Source of the DNA: Microcoleus vaginatus WJT46-NPBG5
Lineage (GTDB): Bacteria > Cyanobacteriota > Cyanobacteriia > Cyanobacteriales > Oscillatoriaceae
NCBI GenBank assembly: GCA_019359355.1
Contig: JAHHHM010000013.1
Coordinates: forward strand, 62,001 to 126,000
Direction of reading: 5' to 3'
Length of the DNA: 64,000 bases
Shown here: positions 47,454 to 57,021 of the stretch, in pieces
How positions within the stretch are numbered: position 1 is the first letter of the stretch
How the letters are laid out: each line of letters begins with the position of its first letter
The notes under the pieces: generated by a model
What the model was told of the DNA's origin: nothing
The model's input: the letters and a program-made list of their open reading frames with translations, nothing else
Database searches by the model: none
Program-made: the position numbers and the translations under genes

Positions 47454-50441
47454 TTATATTTTGCGAGGCAACTCAACTTGGAAAGTAGAACCCTCTCCTA
47501 ACCGGCTTGTAACAGTAATTGTGCCGTTCATCAAGCGCACCAGCGAGTCAGTAATTGCTAGCCCCAAACCCGTACCCGGATATTTGCGGGCAAGCGTCTG
47601 ATCCACTTGGCGGAAGGCTTCAAAAATGTGAGCCATCTCTGTCTCAGCAATGCCGATTCCGGTATCTTCAACTGTAATGATTACCCGATCATCTGGCTGT
47701 TCGCACACCTCAACCCGCACACTTCCAGACTCGGTAAACTTAATCGCATTAGAGACAAGATTGATTAAAACCTGCCGCAGACACGCTCGATCATTGAACA
47801 AATTACGGTTTTGCATATCGATGTAAACATCCAACGTCAAGTTTTTGTCAGATGCCAGCTTATTAAATTGTTCGACGGTGATTCTGGCTAACTGGACGAC
47901 ATCAAACATTTCCCGTTTGATACCTCGAAGACCGGCCTCAATGTGCGAAAGGGCAAGAATATCATCAATCAGCATCAGCAAATTTTTGCCATTGTCGAGA
48001 ATGCGATCAGCCATCTTTGTTTGGCTAGAAGTCAGCGGATCGGGGCGCTGACGCAACAGCAGTTGAGCGAAACCAATAATTACATTCAGCGGAGTCCGCA
48101 GTTCATGAGACATGGTGGCTAAAAATTGCGATTTCAGCCGCGCTGCTTCCAGAAGCTGCAAGTTTTGCAATTGAATTTGTTCGCGCTGAGTTGCGAGTTC
48201 CTGGTTTTGACGGGCCAAGATATGATTTTGAACCGCCACCACTTCTTCGCGTTCCTCCAAAATATTTATCAGTTGGGCATTATTAATCGCAATGGCTGCC
48301 TGTTCTCCCACGGCAACTAATAAGTTCTGCCACATTTCTAAATCAAACGCACCGCTATCGTCCCAACTGCCGGTGGCCATTACACCCAACCGGCCCGCTT
48401 GCGCTGATTCAATCGCCACTGCATAAACAGCAGCCGGTTTGGCGAGGGTGTGGAGATGTTTGGGATTTTGCCAAGTCCCTTGCCGTTCTTGCCAGCCTGT
48501 TGGCGAGTGGTTCTCTTGCCGAATTAATTGACACTTGCCGGTGGAAAAAACTTGACTGAGCAAACCGTCCTCTGTCGCTAAGGGTTTTCCCATCGGCAGA
48601 TTTTCCGTTCCCATGCCGGCTGTGGCAGTCAGTTCTAGTTGGCCGGTGCTGGGGTTATTCAACACAATCAGGCAAAACTGTGCGCCGGGAATCGAGTCGC
48701 AAACCGCATCAACCATGACTTGCAGCAAACCAGGCAAATCGGCAAGACGCTGGTTGACTAAATTCGTTAGCCGTTGCAATGTTCGCAGCTGTTGCTGCTG
48801 TTCATCAAGAACTAAAATCACTTGAGATAGGTTCTTGCTGGTTTCCTGCGCCTGCCGGTAAAGCTGCGCCTTATCTAAAGCCAAAGCCGCGCGTCGGCCT
48901 AAATCTTCAGCTAAAGTCATATCCGCTTGCGTATAACGCCGCACCCTGTCGGACAAAACAAGCAAAATCGAGCCAAATGTTTGCTTACCAAAGCGAATCG
49001 GCAAGCACATATAGGATCTAAAATTCAACGCTTGCAACAGTTCCAAGTGTTCCGCATCGTTGGCAATCGCCTCCATTTTGGTGTCACAAATATCAAACCC
49101 GACAGAAATTTGCCAAGGCTGATCTGTCTCGCCACAGCGCAACCGCTTGAGGTAGCTGTAAGTGCCATCAGAATCTGCCGGGTAACGGCGCTGCAACTCC
49201 CGCACCAAGGGTTCACGAGACGGATCTTTGTGAGCAACTGCCACACAGCGACAAGATTCATCAGCGTCAATGATATTAATCGCGCACCAGTCACCCAAAT
49301 AAGGCACAACCAGTTCAGCCAAATTTTCTAACGTTGTTTCATAATCAAGCGATGCCGCTAGCAGGGTACTGGCTTCAATCAGGAAATACAGGGCCGATTC
49401 AGTCCGCTTTTGCTCGATGGCAAATCGTTCTTGTGCGGCAACCACCTGAGATCGGGCCACTTGTTCGCGACCGATCAGTTCCTCTTTCAATTGTTTGGCG
49501 GCATCAAGTTGCACACTTTGTTTGCGAACCAGTTGATCGAGTTCTCGGTTGAGGGTGTAAATTTCTGCCTCGGCTCGTTTGCGCTCGGTGATGTCTCGCG
49601 AAACGGATATAATTTCTTCGACTGTCCCCCGATCTGGGTGGCGTACACACCGGCTGCTCGTCTCAAACCAAATGTAATTCCCATCCTTGCGACGGATGCG
49701 GTAGCATAAAGTGTAAGTAGAGGGCTGATTCAGACCGTCTGTTTGCGTTCTTTTGAGCGCTGCCTTATCTTCCGGGTGGAAAAACTCATGTACATCCCGT
49801 CCGATCAGCTCATCAGGCTCATAGCCGAGCAAAGTGTGGCTGGCTGGGGAAGCGTAGAGGTAAACACCGGCTGGCGTATGCCTAGAGATCAGGTCAGTAC
49901 AGTTTTCAGCCATTAACTGATAGCGCTTTTCACTTTTGCCCAGAGCCTCTTGTGAAAGCTTGGTACTGTCAATGTCTGTATAGGTGCCCACCCATTCTAA
50001 GATTTGGCTATTTTCCCCAAACACCGGCTCTGCTTTGGCGATAAACCAGTGATAGGTGCCATCCGCCCGCAAAAGGCGCAGTTCAGTTTCATAAAAGCAG
50101 CTAGAGCAGTTGGCAGTTAAATGAGCTTTCGCTAAAACCTGCCGGTGGAATGAAAGGACACGATCATGATCTTCTGGATGAATTGCTCTGGTAAATCCCA
50201 AGCCCAAGGCTCGTCCTGGTTCCACGCCTGTGTATTCCTGCCACCGGCGATTCCAATAGCTAATTAAGCCATCTGCTTTAGCCCGCCAAGCAATCTGGGG
50301 GATGGCGTCTAACAGCCGATGTTGCCGGGATTCGCTACTGACGAGGCGCTGCTGTAAGCTTTCGACTTGGGCTTGAAGTTCTTCTAGTGTTTTAGGATGG
50401 CAGCTCGTTTCTAATGGCTGTTGAAGATTAATATTATTCAT
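47454..50441 (-). CDS. PAS/GAF sensor histidine kinase
   Basis: 995 soluble residues. Order: PAS (about 40-165), PAS (170-290), a coiled coil, GAF (355-530), GAF (560-735), HisKA (His779 in [12 protein letters not shown]) and HATPase (880-993; [23 protein letters not shown]). Neither GAF has the Cys-His bilin signature I looked for. The gene is divergent from a NarL-type response regulator 232 bases away, which is the probable partner. The start is the ATG at 50441 within an AT-rich leader. Confidence 0.9.
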   Translation of the reverse strand: MNNINLQQPLETSCHPKTLEELQAQVESLQQRLVSSESRQHRLLDAIPQIAWRAKADGLISYWNRRWQEYTGVEPGRALGLGFTRAIHPEDHDRVLSFHRQVLAKAHLTANCSSCFYETELRLLRADGTYHWFIAKAEPVFGENSQILEWVGTYTDIDSTKLSQEALGKSEKRYQLMAENCTDLISRHTPAGVYLYASPASHTLLGYEPDELIGRDVHEFFHPEDKAALKRTQTDGLNQPSTYTLCYRIRRKDGNYIWFETSSRCVRHPDRGTVEEIISVSRDITERKRAEAEIYTLNRELDQLVRKQSVQLDAAKQLKEELIGREQVARSQVVAAQERFAIEQKRTESALYFLIEASTLLAASLDYETTLENLAELVVPYLGDWCAINIIDADESCRCVAVAHKDPSREPLVRELQRRYPADSDGTYSYLKRLRCGETDQPWQISVGFDICDTKMEAIANDAEHLELLQALNFRSYMCLPIRFGKQTFGSILLVLSDRVRRYTQADMTLAEDLGRRAALALDKAQLYRQAQETSKNLSQVILVLDEQQQQLRTLQRLTNLVNQRLADLPGLLQVMVDAVCDSIPGAQFCLIVLNNPSTGQLELTATAGMGTENLPMGKPLATEDGLLSQVFSTGKCQLIRQENHSPTGWQERQGTWQNPKHLHTLAKPAAVYAVAIESAQAGRLGVMATGSWDDSGAFDLEMWQNLLVAVGEQAAIAINNAQLINILEEREEVVAVQNHILARQNQELATQREQIQLQNLQLLEAARLKSQFLATMSHELRTPLNVIIGFAQLLLRQRPDPLTSSQTKMADRILDNGKNLLMLIDDILALSHIEAGLRGIKREMFDVVQLARITVEQFNKLASDKNLTLDVYIDMQNRNLFNDRACLRQVLINLVSNAIKFTESGSVRVEVCEQPDDRVIITVEDTGIGIAETEMAHIFEAFRQVDQTLARKYPGTGLGLAITDSLVRLMNGTITVTSRLGEGSTFQVELPRKI

Positions 50442-50673
50442 AGCGTTTTTTCATTTCAACCACTCGTCACTCAGCTAAAACTACTTCCTGGCGGGCCGGC
50501 AATAGAGTGAAAAATGGCCAGCTAAAGCGAGAGCGAAAGATTTTATAATCTAAATCTATCCCTTTCGCATAGCTACTCACAGCTACCGATGGGTGTATTT
50601 CTTGCAAAAAAGTTGAGTGGTTGATAAATAATTTTTTTTACAGTAAAACCCTTGTACATTTGGCTAGGTGAAT

Positions 50674-51396
50674 ATGAGCGAAATTCGCGTTGTTCTGATT
50701 GAAGACCACGACCTGACTCGGATCGGTATCCGGACAGCTTTACAACAGCGTGAGGGCATTAAAGTCGTTGGAGATGCTGCCAATGCCATAGAAGGGCTAA
50801 AACTGCTGAAAGCGCATAAACCCGATATTGCAATTGTCGATATCGGCTTACCGGATATGGACGGCATTGAGCTGACACAGCGCTTTAAGGAGTCGATGAT
50901 CGCAGGGTCAGATCCCCAAACAAAGGTGCTGATCCTGACGTTTCAGGATAGCGAACAGGAGGTTCTGGCCGCTTTTGCTGCCGGCGCAGACTCCTACTGC
51001 ATGAAGGATATTCGGTTTGAGCAGCTGCTCGAAGCCATCCGCTCAACCTATGAGGGTAACTCCTGGATCGATCCCGCAATTGCCGGTATTGTGTTGCGCC
51101 AAGCGCGAACCACACCGTCCAATGGCGCTGAGGAGGTGAATGCCAATACCACCGTCTCTATCCACGCTGCCGATCCTGAATACAGCCAGCTGATAGAAGC
51201 TTATCCGTTAACTGAACGGGAGTTGGAAGTTTTGGAGCTGATTGTACAGGGTTTCAGCAATGCCGCTATTGCCGAAAAGCTCTACATCACCGTCGGAACG
51301 GTTAAAACCCACGTCCGCAATATTTTGAACAAGCTGTCTGCGGATGATCGCACCCAGGCTGCAGTGTTGGCGCTGCGTTCTGGATTGGTGGGATAA
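50674..51396 (+). CDS. NarL/LuxR-family response regulator
   Basis: 240 residues from the ATG at 50674. The receiver domain has Asp56 in IAIVDIGLPDMDG and the ending KDIRFEQLLEAI. A LuxR-type helix-turn-helix closes the protein (LTERELEVLELIVQGFSNAA, then VGTVKTHVRNILNKL). An earlier GTG at 50668 would add two residues. It is divergent from a histidine kinase, with a shared promoter region of 232 bases, so the pair probably forms one two-component system. Target genes are not evident. Confidence 0.9.
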   Translation: MSEIRVVLIEDHDLTRIGIRTALQQREGIKVVGDAANAIEGLKLLKAHKPDIAIVDIGLPDMDGIELTQRFKESMIAGSDPQTKVLILTFQDSEQEVLAAFAAGADSYCMKDIRFEQLLEAIRSTYEGNSWIDPAIAGIVLRQARTTPSNGAEEVNANTTVSIHAADPEYSQLIEAYPLTERELEVLELIVQGFSNAAIAEKLYITVGTVKTHVRNILNKLSADDRTQAAVLALRSGLVG

Positions 51397-51844
51397 ACGT
51401 TTTGAGCGGAAAGTACCCAAAATGGACTAACTCTTACTTTTGTCAACATCTATTTGGGTAGAGCTTGAAAATCAGGCGTTCCGAGAGCCGGCAAACAGTT
51501 GTAGATAAAAAAAACCTCAAGGAATGTGACAGGCAATACCAACATAGCTCGGTAATCGCCCTGAATTTGGCCGGCACTGCCCAAAAAAATGATTGACAAA
51601 AAAGCCGACGCTCAATCGGATAACGCAGAAGCTCGATAAAAGTGTAAAAACAAGCTCAAGCTCAAGCGGGACAAGAGAAAACACTGTTTAAAGCGGGTTT
51701 AGATTCATTCACGATTCTAAACCCGCTTATTTTATGCCAAGTTTTTCTCAGACAGGTTTGAGAAACGTTATATCTCCGGAATGATGCCAGAGCTTGCTTA
51801 TATCTGAAACACTACAGATAACTACTTTTACGGGTTAAATTTAC
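51397..51844. other. Intergenic region with possible small-RNA gene
   Basis: 448 bases without a protein gene. TTGACA (51593-51598) and GATAAC (51619-51624), 20 bases apart, make a weak promoter candidate. A strong hairpin at 51691-51728 could end a short transcript of about 100 bases. CAAGCT is repeated near 51651-51663. Confidence 0.4.
51691..51732 (+). terminator. Strong hairpin upstream of the GH13 gene
   Basis: AAGCGGGTTTAGA (51691-51703) pairs perfectly over 13 bases with TCTAAACCCGCTT (51716-51728), followed by ATTTTA. It lies 295 bases past the response regulator and 116 before the GH13 start. It may end the regulator transcript or a small RNA. Confidence 0.7.
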
Positions 51845-53497
51845 ATGGCCAGCTCCATTGAATTCAATTTATTTGCTCCTTATAACAAAGGAGCGGCTTT
51901 AATTGGGTCTTTTTCTAATTGGGAAGATATCCCAATGGAAAAAGGCGAAGATGGTTATTTTCGCACCCAAGTTGAGTTGGAAGATGGTGTTTATCAATAT
52001 AAATTCCGGGTTCAATCTAAATCATGGTTTTTTGAACCAGATCAATGGGTAGAGGTTGTTGATCCTTACGCAACAGATATTGATAATCCCACCCAGAATG
52101 GCGTGGTGCGAATTAAAGAGGGTCAGCGAATTATTGATACCTACGTCTGGAAACATGACGATAAACCGTTGCCGGCAGACAGTGAATTAGTCATTTATGA
52201 AATGCACGTTGGAGATTTTTCCGGCGGTGAAGATGACCCTTATGCACGCGGACAGTATAAGCACGTTATTGAAAAATTAGATCACCTTTGTGAATTGGGG
52301 ATTAATGCCATTGAGCTGATGCCGGTGAAAGAATATCCCGGCGATTATAGCTGGGGTTATAACCCGCGACACTTCTTTGCAACCGAATCGAGTTATGGCA
52401 CCACAGAAGAATTGAAGGAATTAATTGATGAGTGTCACGGACGCGGCATTCGAGTGATTATGGACGGGATTTATAACCACTCAGAAGCCGAAAGTCCGCT
52501 GACTCAAATCGATCACGATTACTGGTATCATCACTCACCACGCGACCCTGATAATAACTGGGGACCAGAGTTTAATTACGAACATTACGACGAAAACCTA
52601 GATATCAAGCCGGCTTGGAAGTTTACTGGTGACACCGTTCGTTTTTGGGTTCAAGAATATCACATTGATGGCATTCGCTACGATGCTGCCAGACAAATTG
52701 CTAACTACGATTTCATGCACTGGATTGCTAAGGAAGCAAAGCACGCTGCTGGGCCGAAGCCATTTTATAATATCGCCGAACACATTCCAGAAACGTCCAG
52801 CATCACGAACTTTGACGGGCCGATGGATGCCTGCTGGCACGACAGTTTCTATCACTGTGTTTTAGAACATATCTGTGGCGATATCTTTGATTTAGAACGC
52901 CTCAAAGATGTGATCGATTGCAAACGCCAAGGCTTCATGGGAGCCACGAATGTTATCAATTACACAACCAATCACGACCACAATCATGTTTTAGCAGAAT
53001 TAGGTGAGCGCGGCATTTTGGGTGAAGCGGCGTTTAAGCGGAGAAGGTTAGGCGCTGTCATTACCATGACTGCAGTTGGGGTTCCCCTGCTGTGGATGGG
53101 GGAAGAATTTGGGGAATATAAATACAAAACCCAAGAACAAGCAAAAATCGATTGGACACTCTTAGGACAAGACGACAATCGGGGTTTGTTTGAGTTTATG
53201 AAAGGCTTGATTTTTCTGCGTAAAAGCACTCACGCGCTGTATACAGCCAATATTGACTTTTTCCATGAAGATGCAGACTCAAAGGTGTTAGCCTACACGC
53301 GCTGGAATGATGAAGGTTCGCGTGTGGTGGTTGTGGCTAATTTCTCAGACAACTATCTGGGTGGTTATACGGTTCCGAATTTCCCGGAAAATGGAACTTG
53401 GCACGAATGGACCGGCAACTATGACGTGGAAGCCGGCGATCACAGCATGATGATTGACTTGCCAGAATACGAAGCCAAAGTCTTTGTCTGGCATTAA
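51845..53497 (+). CDS. GH13 alpha-glucan enzyme with N-terminal CBM48 (branching-enzyme-like)
   Basis: 550 residues. The CBM48-like module (about 5-90) carries SFSNWEDIPMEK. The catalytic barrel has GH13 landmarks in order: DGIYNH (207-212), nucleophile Asp280 in GIRYDAAR, acid/base Glu312 in YNIAEHIPE, and Asp378 in TNHDHNH. All catalytic residues are intact. A short beta-sandwich ends the protein (VFVWH). Architecture fits branching enzymes or related glycogen-active hydrolases, but it is shorter than typical GlgB and I cannot fix the exact reaction. It is convergent with cphA2 across a perfect terminator. A stand-alone copy of its CBM48 lies at 60001. Confidence 0.88.
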   Translation: MASSIEFNLFAPYNKGAALIGSFSNWEDIPMEKGEDGYFRTQVELEDGVYQYKFRVQSKSWFFEPDQWVEVVDPYATDIDNPTQNGVVRIKEGQRIIDTYVWKHDDKPLPADSELVIYEMHVGDFSGGEDDPYARGQYKHVIEKLDHLCELGINAIELMPVKEYPGDYSWGYNPRHFFATESSYGTTEELKELIDECHGRGIRVIMDGIYNHSEAESPLTQIDHDYWYHHSPRDPDNNWGPEFNYEHYDENLDIKPAWKFTGDTVRFWVQEYHIDGIRYDAARQIANYDFMHWIAKEAKHAAGPKPFYNIAEHIPETSSITNFDGPMDACWHDSFYHCVLEHICGDIFDLERLKDVIDCKRQGFMGATNVINYTTNHDHNHVLAELGERGILGEAAFKRRRLGAVITMTAVGVPLLWMGEEFGEYKYKTQEQAKIDWTLLGQDDNRGLFEFMKGLIFLRKSTHALYTANIDFFHEDADSKVLAYTRWNDEGSRVVVVANFSDNYLGGYTVPNFPENGTWHEWTGNYDVEAGDHSMMIDLPEYEAKVFVWH

Positions 53498-53520
53498 ATA
53501 ATTTGCCTTTAAGTAATAGA

Positions 53521-53551
53521 GAACGCAGAGTGAAATCACTCTGCGTTCTTT
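53521..53551. terminator. Bidirectional terminator between GH13 and cphA2 genes
   Basis: GAACGCAGAGTGA (53521-53533) pairs perfectly over 13 bases with TCACTCTGCGTTC (53536-53548) around a 2-base loop, followed by TTT. It lies between convergent genes. Confidence 0.88.
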
Positions 53552-53610
53552 CGTGTTTACCTCTGCGCCTTTAAAAATCTTTTGCCTAAAACCGGCAAAC
53601 AGATTTTAGC

Positions 53611-55521
53611 TCACAAAACAGTTCCAAGTTCCTTGAGATAGACGCGCACTAGGGGTTCACCATCTCCGAGTCGATACTGTTCGATCAAGCCTTGGCGTCG
53701 GATCGAGATGTTATCTGACTCATTAATAATGATCGTAGAATCCTCCAAAGCGTTGTGTGTGAGTATCATTTCGGTTTCTGTAGGATTATCCAGAACCACC
53801 ATGTTGCTGTACTGGTAAAACATTCCATGCGTTTCCAGAATGTCTTCGCAGTATTCCGCAATCAGCAGGTCAAGCTTGGGATGACGCACGAGGTTTTGAA
53901 TGTTGGTGTTGTAATCTTTGTGCAGGTTCTTTTCTGAGCGATTGATAAAGACGCCCTCACGGCAGACAGCGCCGATTATCCAGTCGGGGTGCTGCAAAAG
54001 AATATGGTCAATTATTTCTTGGAGTTCTTTAATTGAAATCCGGTTGAAGGTGATGATCGGGATTCTCGCATCTGCGCCTGTTTTAAAGAACGTTTCCAAA
54101 ATAAATGCCGGCACATCAACGCTATCACCGATTGCAGGGTTCAGGTGCATGAAGATGCCTGGTGCTGAATTGATTTCGAGGATGCCAAAATTGCCATCTT
54201 TCCAAGATGTCGAGAGATTTTTTGCGATGACATCAATCCCCAAACAGGTGAGACGGAAGTGCTGTGCAATGTCTTGCGCCAGGATGATGTTGTCTGGGTG
54301 AACAGTGTGCGTTGCATCAATGCTGACCCCGCCGGCAGAGAGGTTGGCAACTTTGCGAAGAAACACAGTGCGATCTTTATCAATGACGCTATCAATTGAT
54401 AAGCGCTGTTCTTCCAAGTACATTTCCATCGACTCGTCGCACTTAATTTTGCTTAAGGGAGAGGTGGGTGTGTCTAAACGGGCCGCCGTCCGGTTTTGCC
54501 GGTCAATTAATTCGCCAATGGTTGATTTTCCGTCCCCGATCACAGATGCGGGCCGGCGTTCTGTGGCGGCAACAAATCTGCCGTTGACGCACAGCAAACG
54601 AAAATCTGCCCCAGAAATGCTCTTTTCAACAATAATATCTGTCGATTGGCCCTCTGGAATCGCCTCGACTGCCCTGTTAAACGCAAAGATCAGTTCTTCC
54701 CTGTCTCCCACATCAGCCGTCACACCGATGCCTTTGTGCCCGATCACCGGCTTAACGGCAACTGGGTAGCCAATTTTTCTAGCTGCTGAGACGGCTTCCT
54801 CACGGGAGCGGACGATATCTCCCGCCGGAACCGGGAACCCCAAGGTTTGCAGAAACGCTTTACAGTCATCCTTGCGAGTGGTGAAATCTGAATCAATATG
54901 GCTGTCGCAGTCAAAGGTGGTGGCGATGCCACGAATTAGTTTTTTGCCGTAGCCGTATTGCACAAGTCCTTCATCCCACAAATAAAATGTGGGAATTCCT
55001 TTGTCATTGGCTGTTCGCCACAGCGTGTAGACTGTTGGTCCGCCGTAAACCGAGTGTCGAAAAAGATTTTGAAAGGTTTTGATTTGACTGTCTAAGTCTA
55101 ACTTCTCACCTTGAGTGATGGCTTCAAACCAATCCCAAACGCAGTAAACAACCGCCCGATTGGTACGGGCGTGCAGTGCTTGCACCCCGATTGTCACACT
55201 ATTTGCTAAAGGTTTGAGACTCCAGCGATCAAGATGCAAACCCATGTCTAGTTTGCCAACTTCTGAGACGGTGCGGGCAAACAGATGAGCGTAGGATTCG
55301 TAATTCTCCTCGCGGAGGTGGGGGTAGCGATCCCCAATAATCGAGACATAATCCTCGAGGCTTAAGGGATGCAGATGGCCGGTGAGGGCAAAATCGAAAA
55401 CCAGCGCCGCCCTGTCTAAGTAAGGATTCGGCCCGATGTAATATTTGAGGTTGAAAATGTCGAAAGCGTCGCTCTTTCTGGCATTGACGCGATATTTATC
55501 GATGAGAGTCTCTTGAATCAT
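53611..55521 (-). CDS. cphA2: Cyanophycin synthetase of CphA2 type
   Basis: 636 residues, about 240 shorter than CphA1. The N domain (1-165) is followed by an ATP-grasp domain (about 210-480) with YPVAVKPVIGHKGIGVT, the VIGDGKSTIGELID segment and the metal site GILEINSAPGIF. The Mur-ligase-like C-terminal half of CphA1 is reduced to about 150 residues (485-636) with no P-loop GKTT. This is the known pattern of CphA2, which joins beta-Asp-Arg dipeptides rather than free Asp and Arg, recycling the product of cyanophycinase. cphB lies 2.8 kb away on the other strand. The start is ATG at 55521 with GAGGTAAT on the coding strand before it. The role in dipeptide re-use is inference from family. Confidence 0.88.
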   Translation of the reverse strand: MIQETLIDKYRVNARKSDAFDIFNLKYYIGPNPYLDRAALVFDFALTGHLHPLSLEDYVSIIGDRYPHLREENYESYAHLFARTVSEVGKLDMGLHLDRWSLKPLANSVTIGVQALHARTNRAVVYCVWDWFEAITQGEKLDLDSQIKTFQNLFRHSVYGGPTVYTLWRTANDKGIPTFYLWDEGLVQYGYGKKLIRGIATTFDCDSHIDSDFTTRKDDCKAFLQTLGFPVPAGDIVRSREEAVSAARKIGYPVAVKPVIGHKGIGVTADVGDREELIFAFNRAVEAIPEGQSTDIIVEKSISGADFRLLCVNGRFVAATERRPASVIGDGKSTIGELIDRQNRTAARLDTPTSPLSKIKCDESMEMYLEEQRLSIDSVIDKDRTVFLRKVANLSAGGVSIDATHTVHPDNIILAQDIAQHFRLTCLGIDVIAKNLSTSWKDGNFGILEINSAPGIFMHLNPAIGDSVDVPAFILETFFKTGADARIPIITFNRISIKELQEIIDHILLQHPDWIIGAVCREGVFINRSEKNLHKDYNTNIQNLVRHPKLDLLIAEYCEDILETHGMFYQYSNMVVLDNPTETEMILTHNALEDSTIIINESDNISIRRQGLIEQYRLGDGEPLVRVYLKELGTVL

Positions 55522-56085
55522 TGATTACCTCCGTTTGGCTAAACACCCGATATAAATCTAGACACTTGCTCGCCTCTACCCCAGCCCGCTTGATATCTCA
55601 GGGGGCTTTTGATTGCCGGTGACGGCACAACCGATGAATTAGTTAAGCGTGTTGGGCTTTCTCAGCCGGATGAAAGCCTGGGCTAGGCGAAACGCATTTT
55701 GCCATCTAGCTCAGCTAGAGCGTAACGCTATTTCTGTTGGATTTTCAGCTACCCAAAGGCATAGTCCAGTCAAGATTGAGAGAAACTCTAAGGTTTTGCC
55801 ACCTACAGCCGGCTATTCAGTTTTATTATTAAATTGCACCAAAAAATTCTTGAAGGTTGGTAATGAACTGTTTTCTTATTTATTTATATGCAATTTAAAT
55901 ATAATTTTATAAAAATTGTAAGAGAGTAAAAAAGGCTGTTCCGAAGCTTATACCTAAGTAATTTTACCTAAAATTAACTAAGGCCGGATTCCATTAAGGG
56001 GAATATATAACTTTTGGTAGGTGTAATGACCCCCACAATATTGAAAAATAGAATGTATAAGAAAACACTAAGGAGACAGCAAGAT
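55522..56085. other. Divergent intergenic region
   Basis: 564 bases holding the cphA2 promoter side and the leader of the next gene. CTAGCT-C-AGCTAG (about 55705) is a small palindrome. The 55649-55912 open frame lacks a ribosome binding site and protein-like composition. The rest is AT-rich. Confidence 0.5.
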
Positions 56086-56286
56086 ATGAATGCTACACAG
56101 GCTGATCTCAGAGATGAAGTTCACAAACTAGCTGAGGAAGCTTTCCATCGCAAACTCATTTCTGGCTATGGCGATGGGGCAAACCGCAATGAATACCAAA
56201 TCGTATACGAGGGCAAACCCAGGCATTTCTCCCTTGAGCACGCTCGCTATTTATTACTCAATTTAACAAACCCGTCGCGTGTGTAA
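56086..56286 (+). CDS. Small hypothetical protein
   Basis: 66 residues from the ATG at 56086, preceded by AAGGAGA. It is soluble and charged (MNATQADLRDEVHKLAEEAF...), with no membrane segment or cysteine. The pattern VYEGKPRHFSLEHARYLLLNL near its end looks like a compact fold. A longer frame to 56014 adds 24 unlike residues. A terminator follows at 56395. I recognise no family. Confidence 0.65.
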   Translation: MNATQADLRDEVHKLAEEAFHRKLISGYGDGANRNEYQIVYEGKPRHFSLEHARYLLLNLTNPSRV

Positions 56287-56802
56287 CTGGATAAACCGGC
56301 ACAATATTTGTTCTGCCCGGTGCTGTCGGCATAAAACAGTAACCTAATTTCTCAGGCAGCTTCCCCAGACTTCCATCTGCTGTGACTTTAGCAATCCCCC
56401 AAAACCCTCTGAATGGGGGGTCTTTTTTTGGCACGTTAATTTTATCTGTAAAATATCAGTTGTGTTAGTGAAAAATTAATCATTTTGGATAAAGCAGAAA
56501 TATATTTAAGCTTTCTAATTTTAAATTAACATTGTCAATTTTAAGAATTATTTAAAGCGATAACAGTTTCCGGCTATCTCTCGCTCTTATCATACGTCAA
56601 TTAAAAAACCTCCAAAGTTAGTGCCGGCCCTATCTGCCTTTTAGCTGGGCAAGAACTCTACCTTTGGTGGATGAAGCGGCGAGTGCAATTCATTATTATA
56701 TTAACAATTATAAAACCTTGTCAAACAGCTTAAAAACTTGGAACTCAGCACTCACCAGGTAGTGAGCCGTAGAAAAGCAGATTTAGAAAGTAATAAGAAG
56801 CT
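56287..56802. other. Intergenic region
   Basis: 516 bases. A terminator (56395-56428) ends the preceding gene. The rest is AT-rich, with a promoter probably near 56690-56760. Nothing else is seen. Confidence 0.5.
56395..56428 (+). terminator. Intrinsic terminator
   Basis: A run of five C residues (56396-56400) pairs with a run of G residues (56415-56420), followed by TCTTTTTTT. It lies about 110 bases after the 56086-56286 gene. Confidence 0.8.
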
Positions 56803-57021
56803 ATGATCCTCTCTCCCGTCTGTGTAATTACTCTAGTGGCTGCTGGGGCAGCAGTTTGGACACTCCTGCACACAACGAATGCCCTATTCACGCTTGTTGC
56901 TTTAGGGGCGGTAATTCTTTGCTGCCTGTTGGGTTTTACTTTTGCGCCCTTGCCGTTGCGAGTTTTGATAGTCTTCACCGTTATTGGTGCAGATTGGCTG
57001 CAAGTTTCAAGTAGAACCTAG
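56803..57021 (+). CDS. Small two-span membrane protein
   Basis: 72 residues, nearly all hydrophobic, with two membrane segments (about 5-22 and 27-46) and a third hydrophobic stretch (52-65). The upstream AAGAAG is a weak ribosome binding site. I recognise no family. It could be a genuine small membrane protein or a chance frame; hydrophobicity and Val/Leu/Ala pattern favour the former. Confidence 0.45.
   Translation: MILSPVCVITLVAAGAAVWTLLHTTNALFTLVALGAVILCCLLGFTFAPLPLRVLIVFTVIGADWLQVSSRT

Noticed and set aside
54305-54769. 154-codon open frame on the plus strand inside cphA2
   Set aside because: It is an antisense shadow of the conserved ATP-grasp region with no start signal.
55649-55912. 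87-codon frame in the cphA2 upstream region
   Set aside because: No start signal, and its composition looks like translated intergenic DNA.
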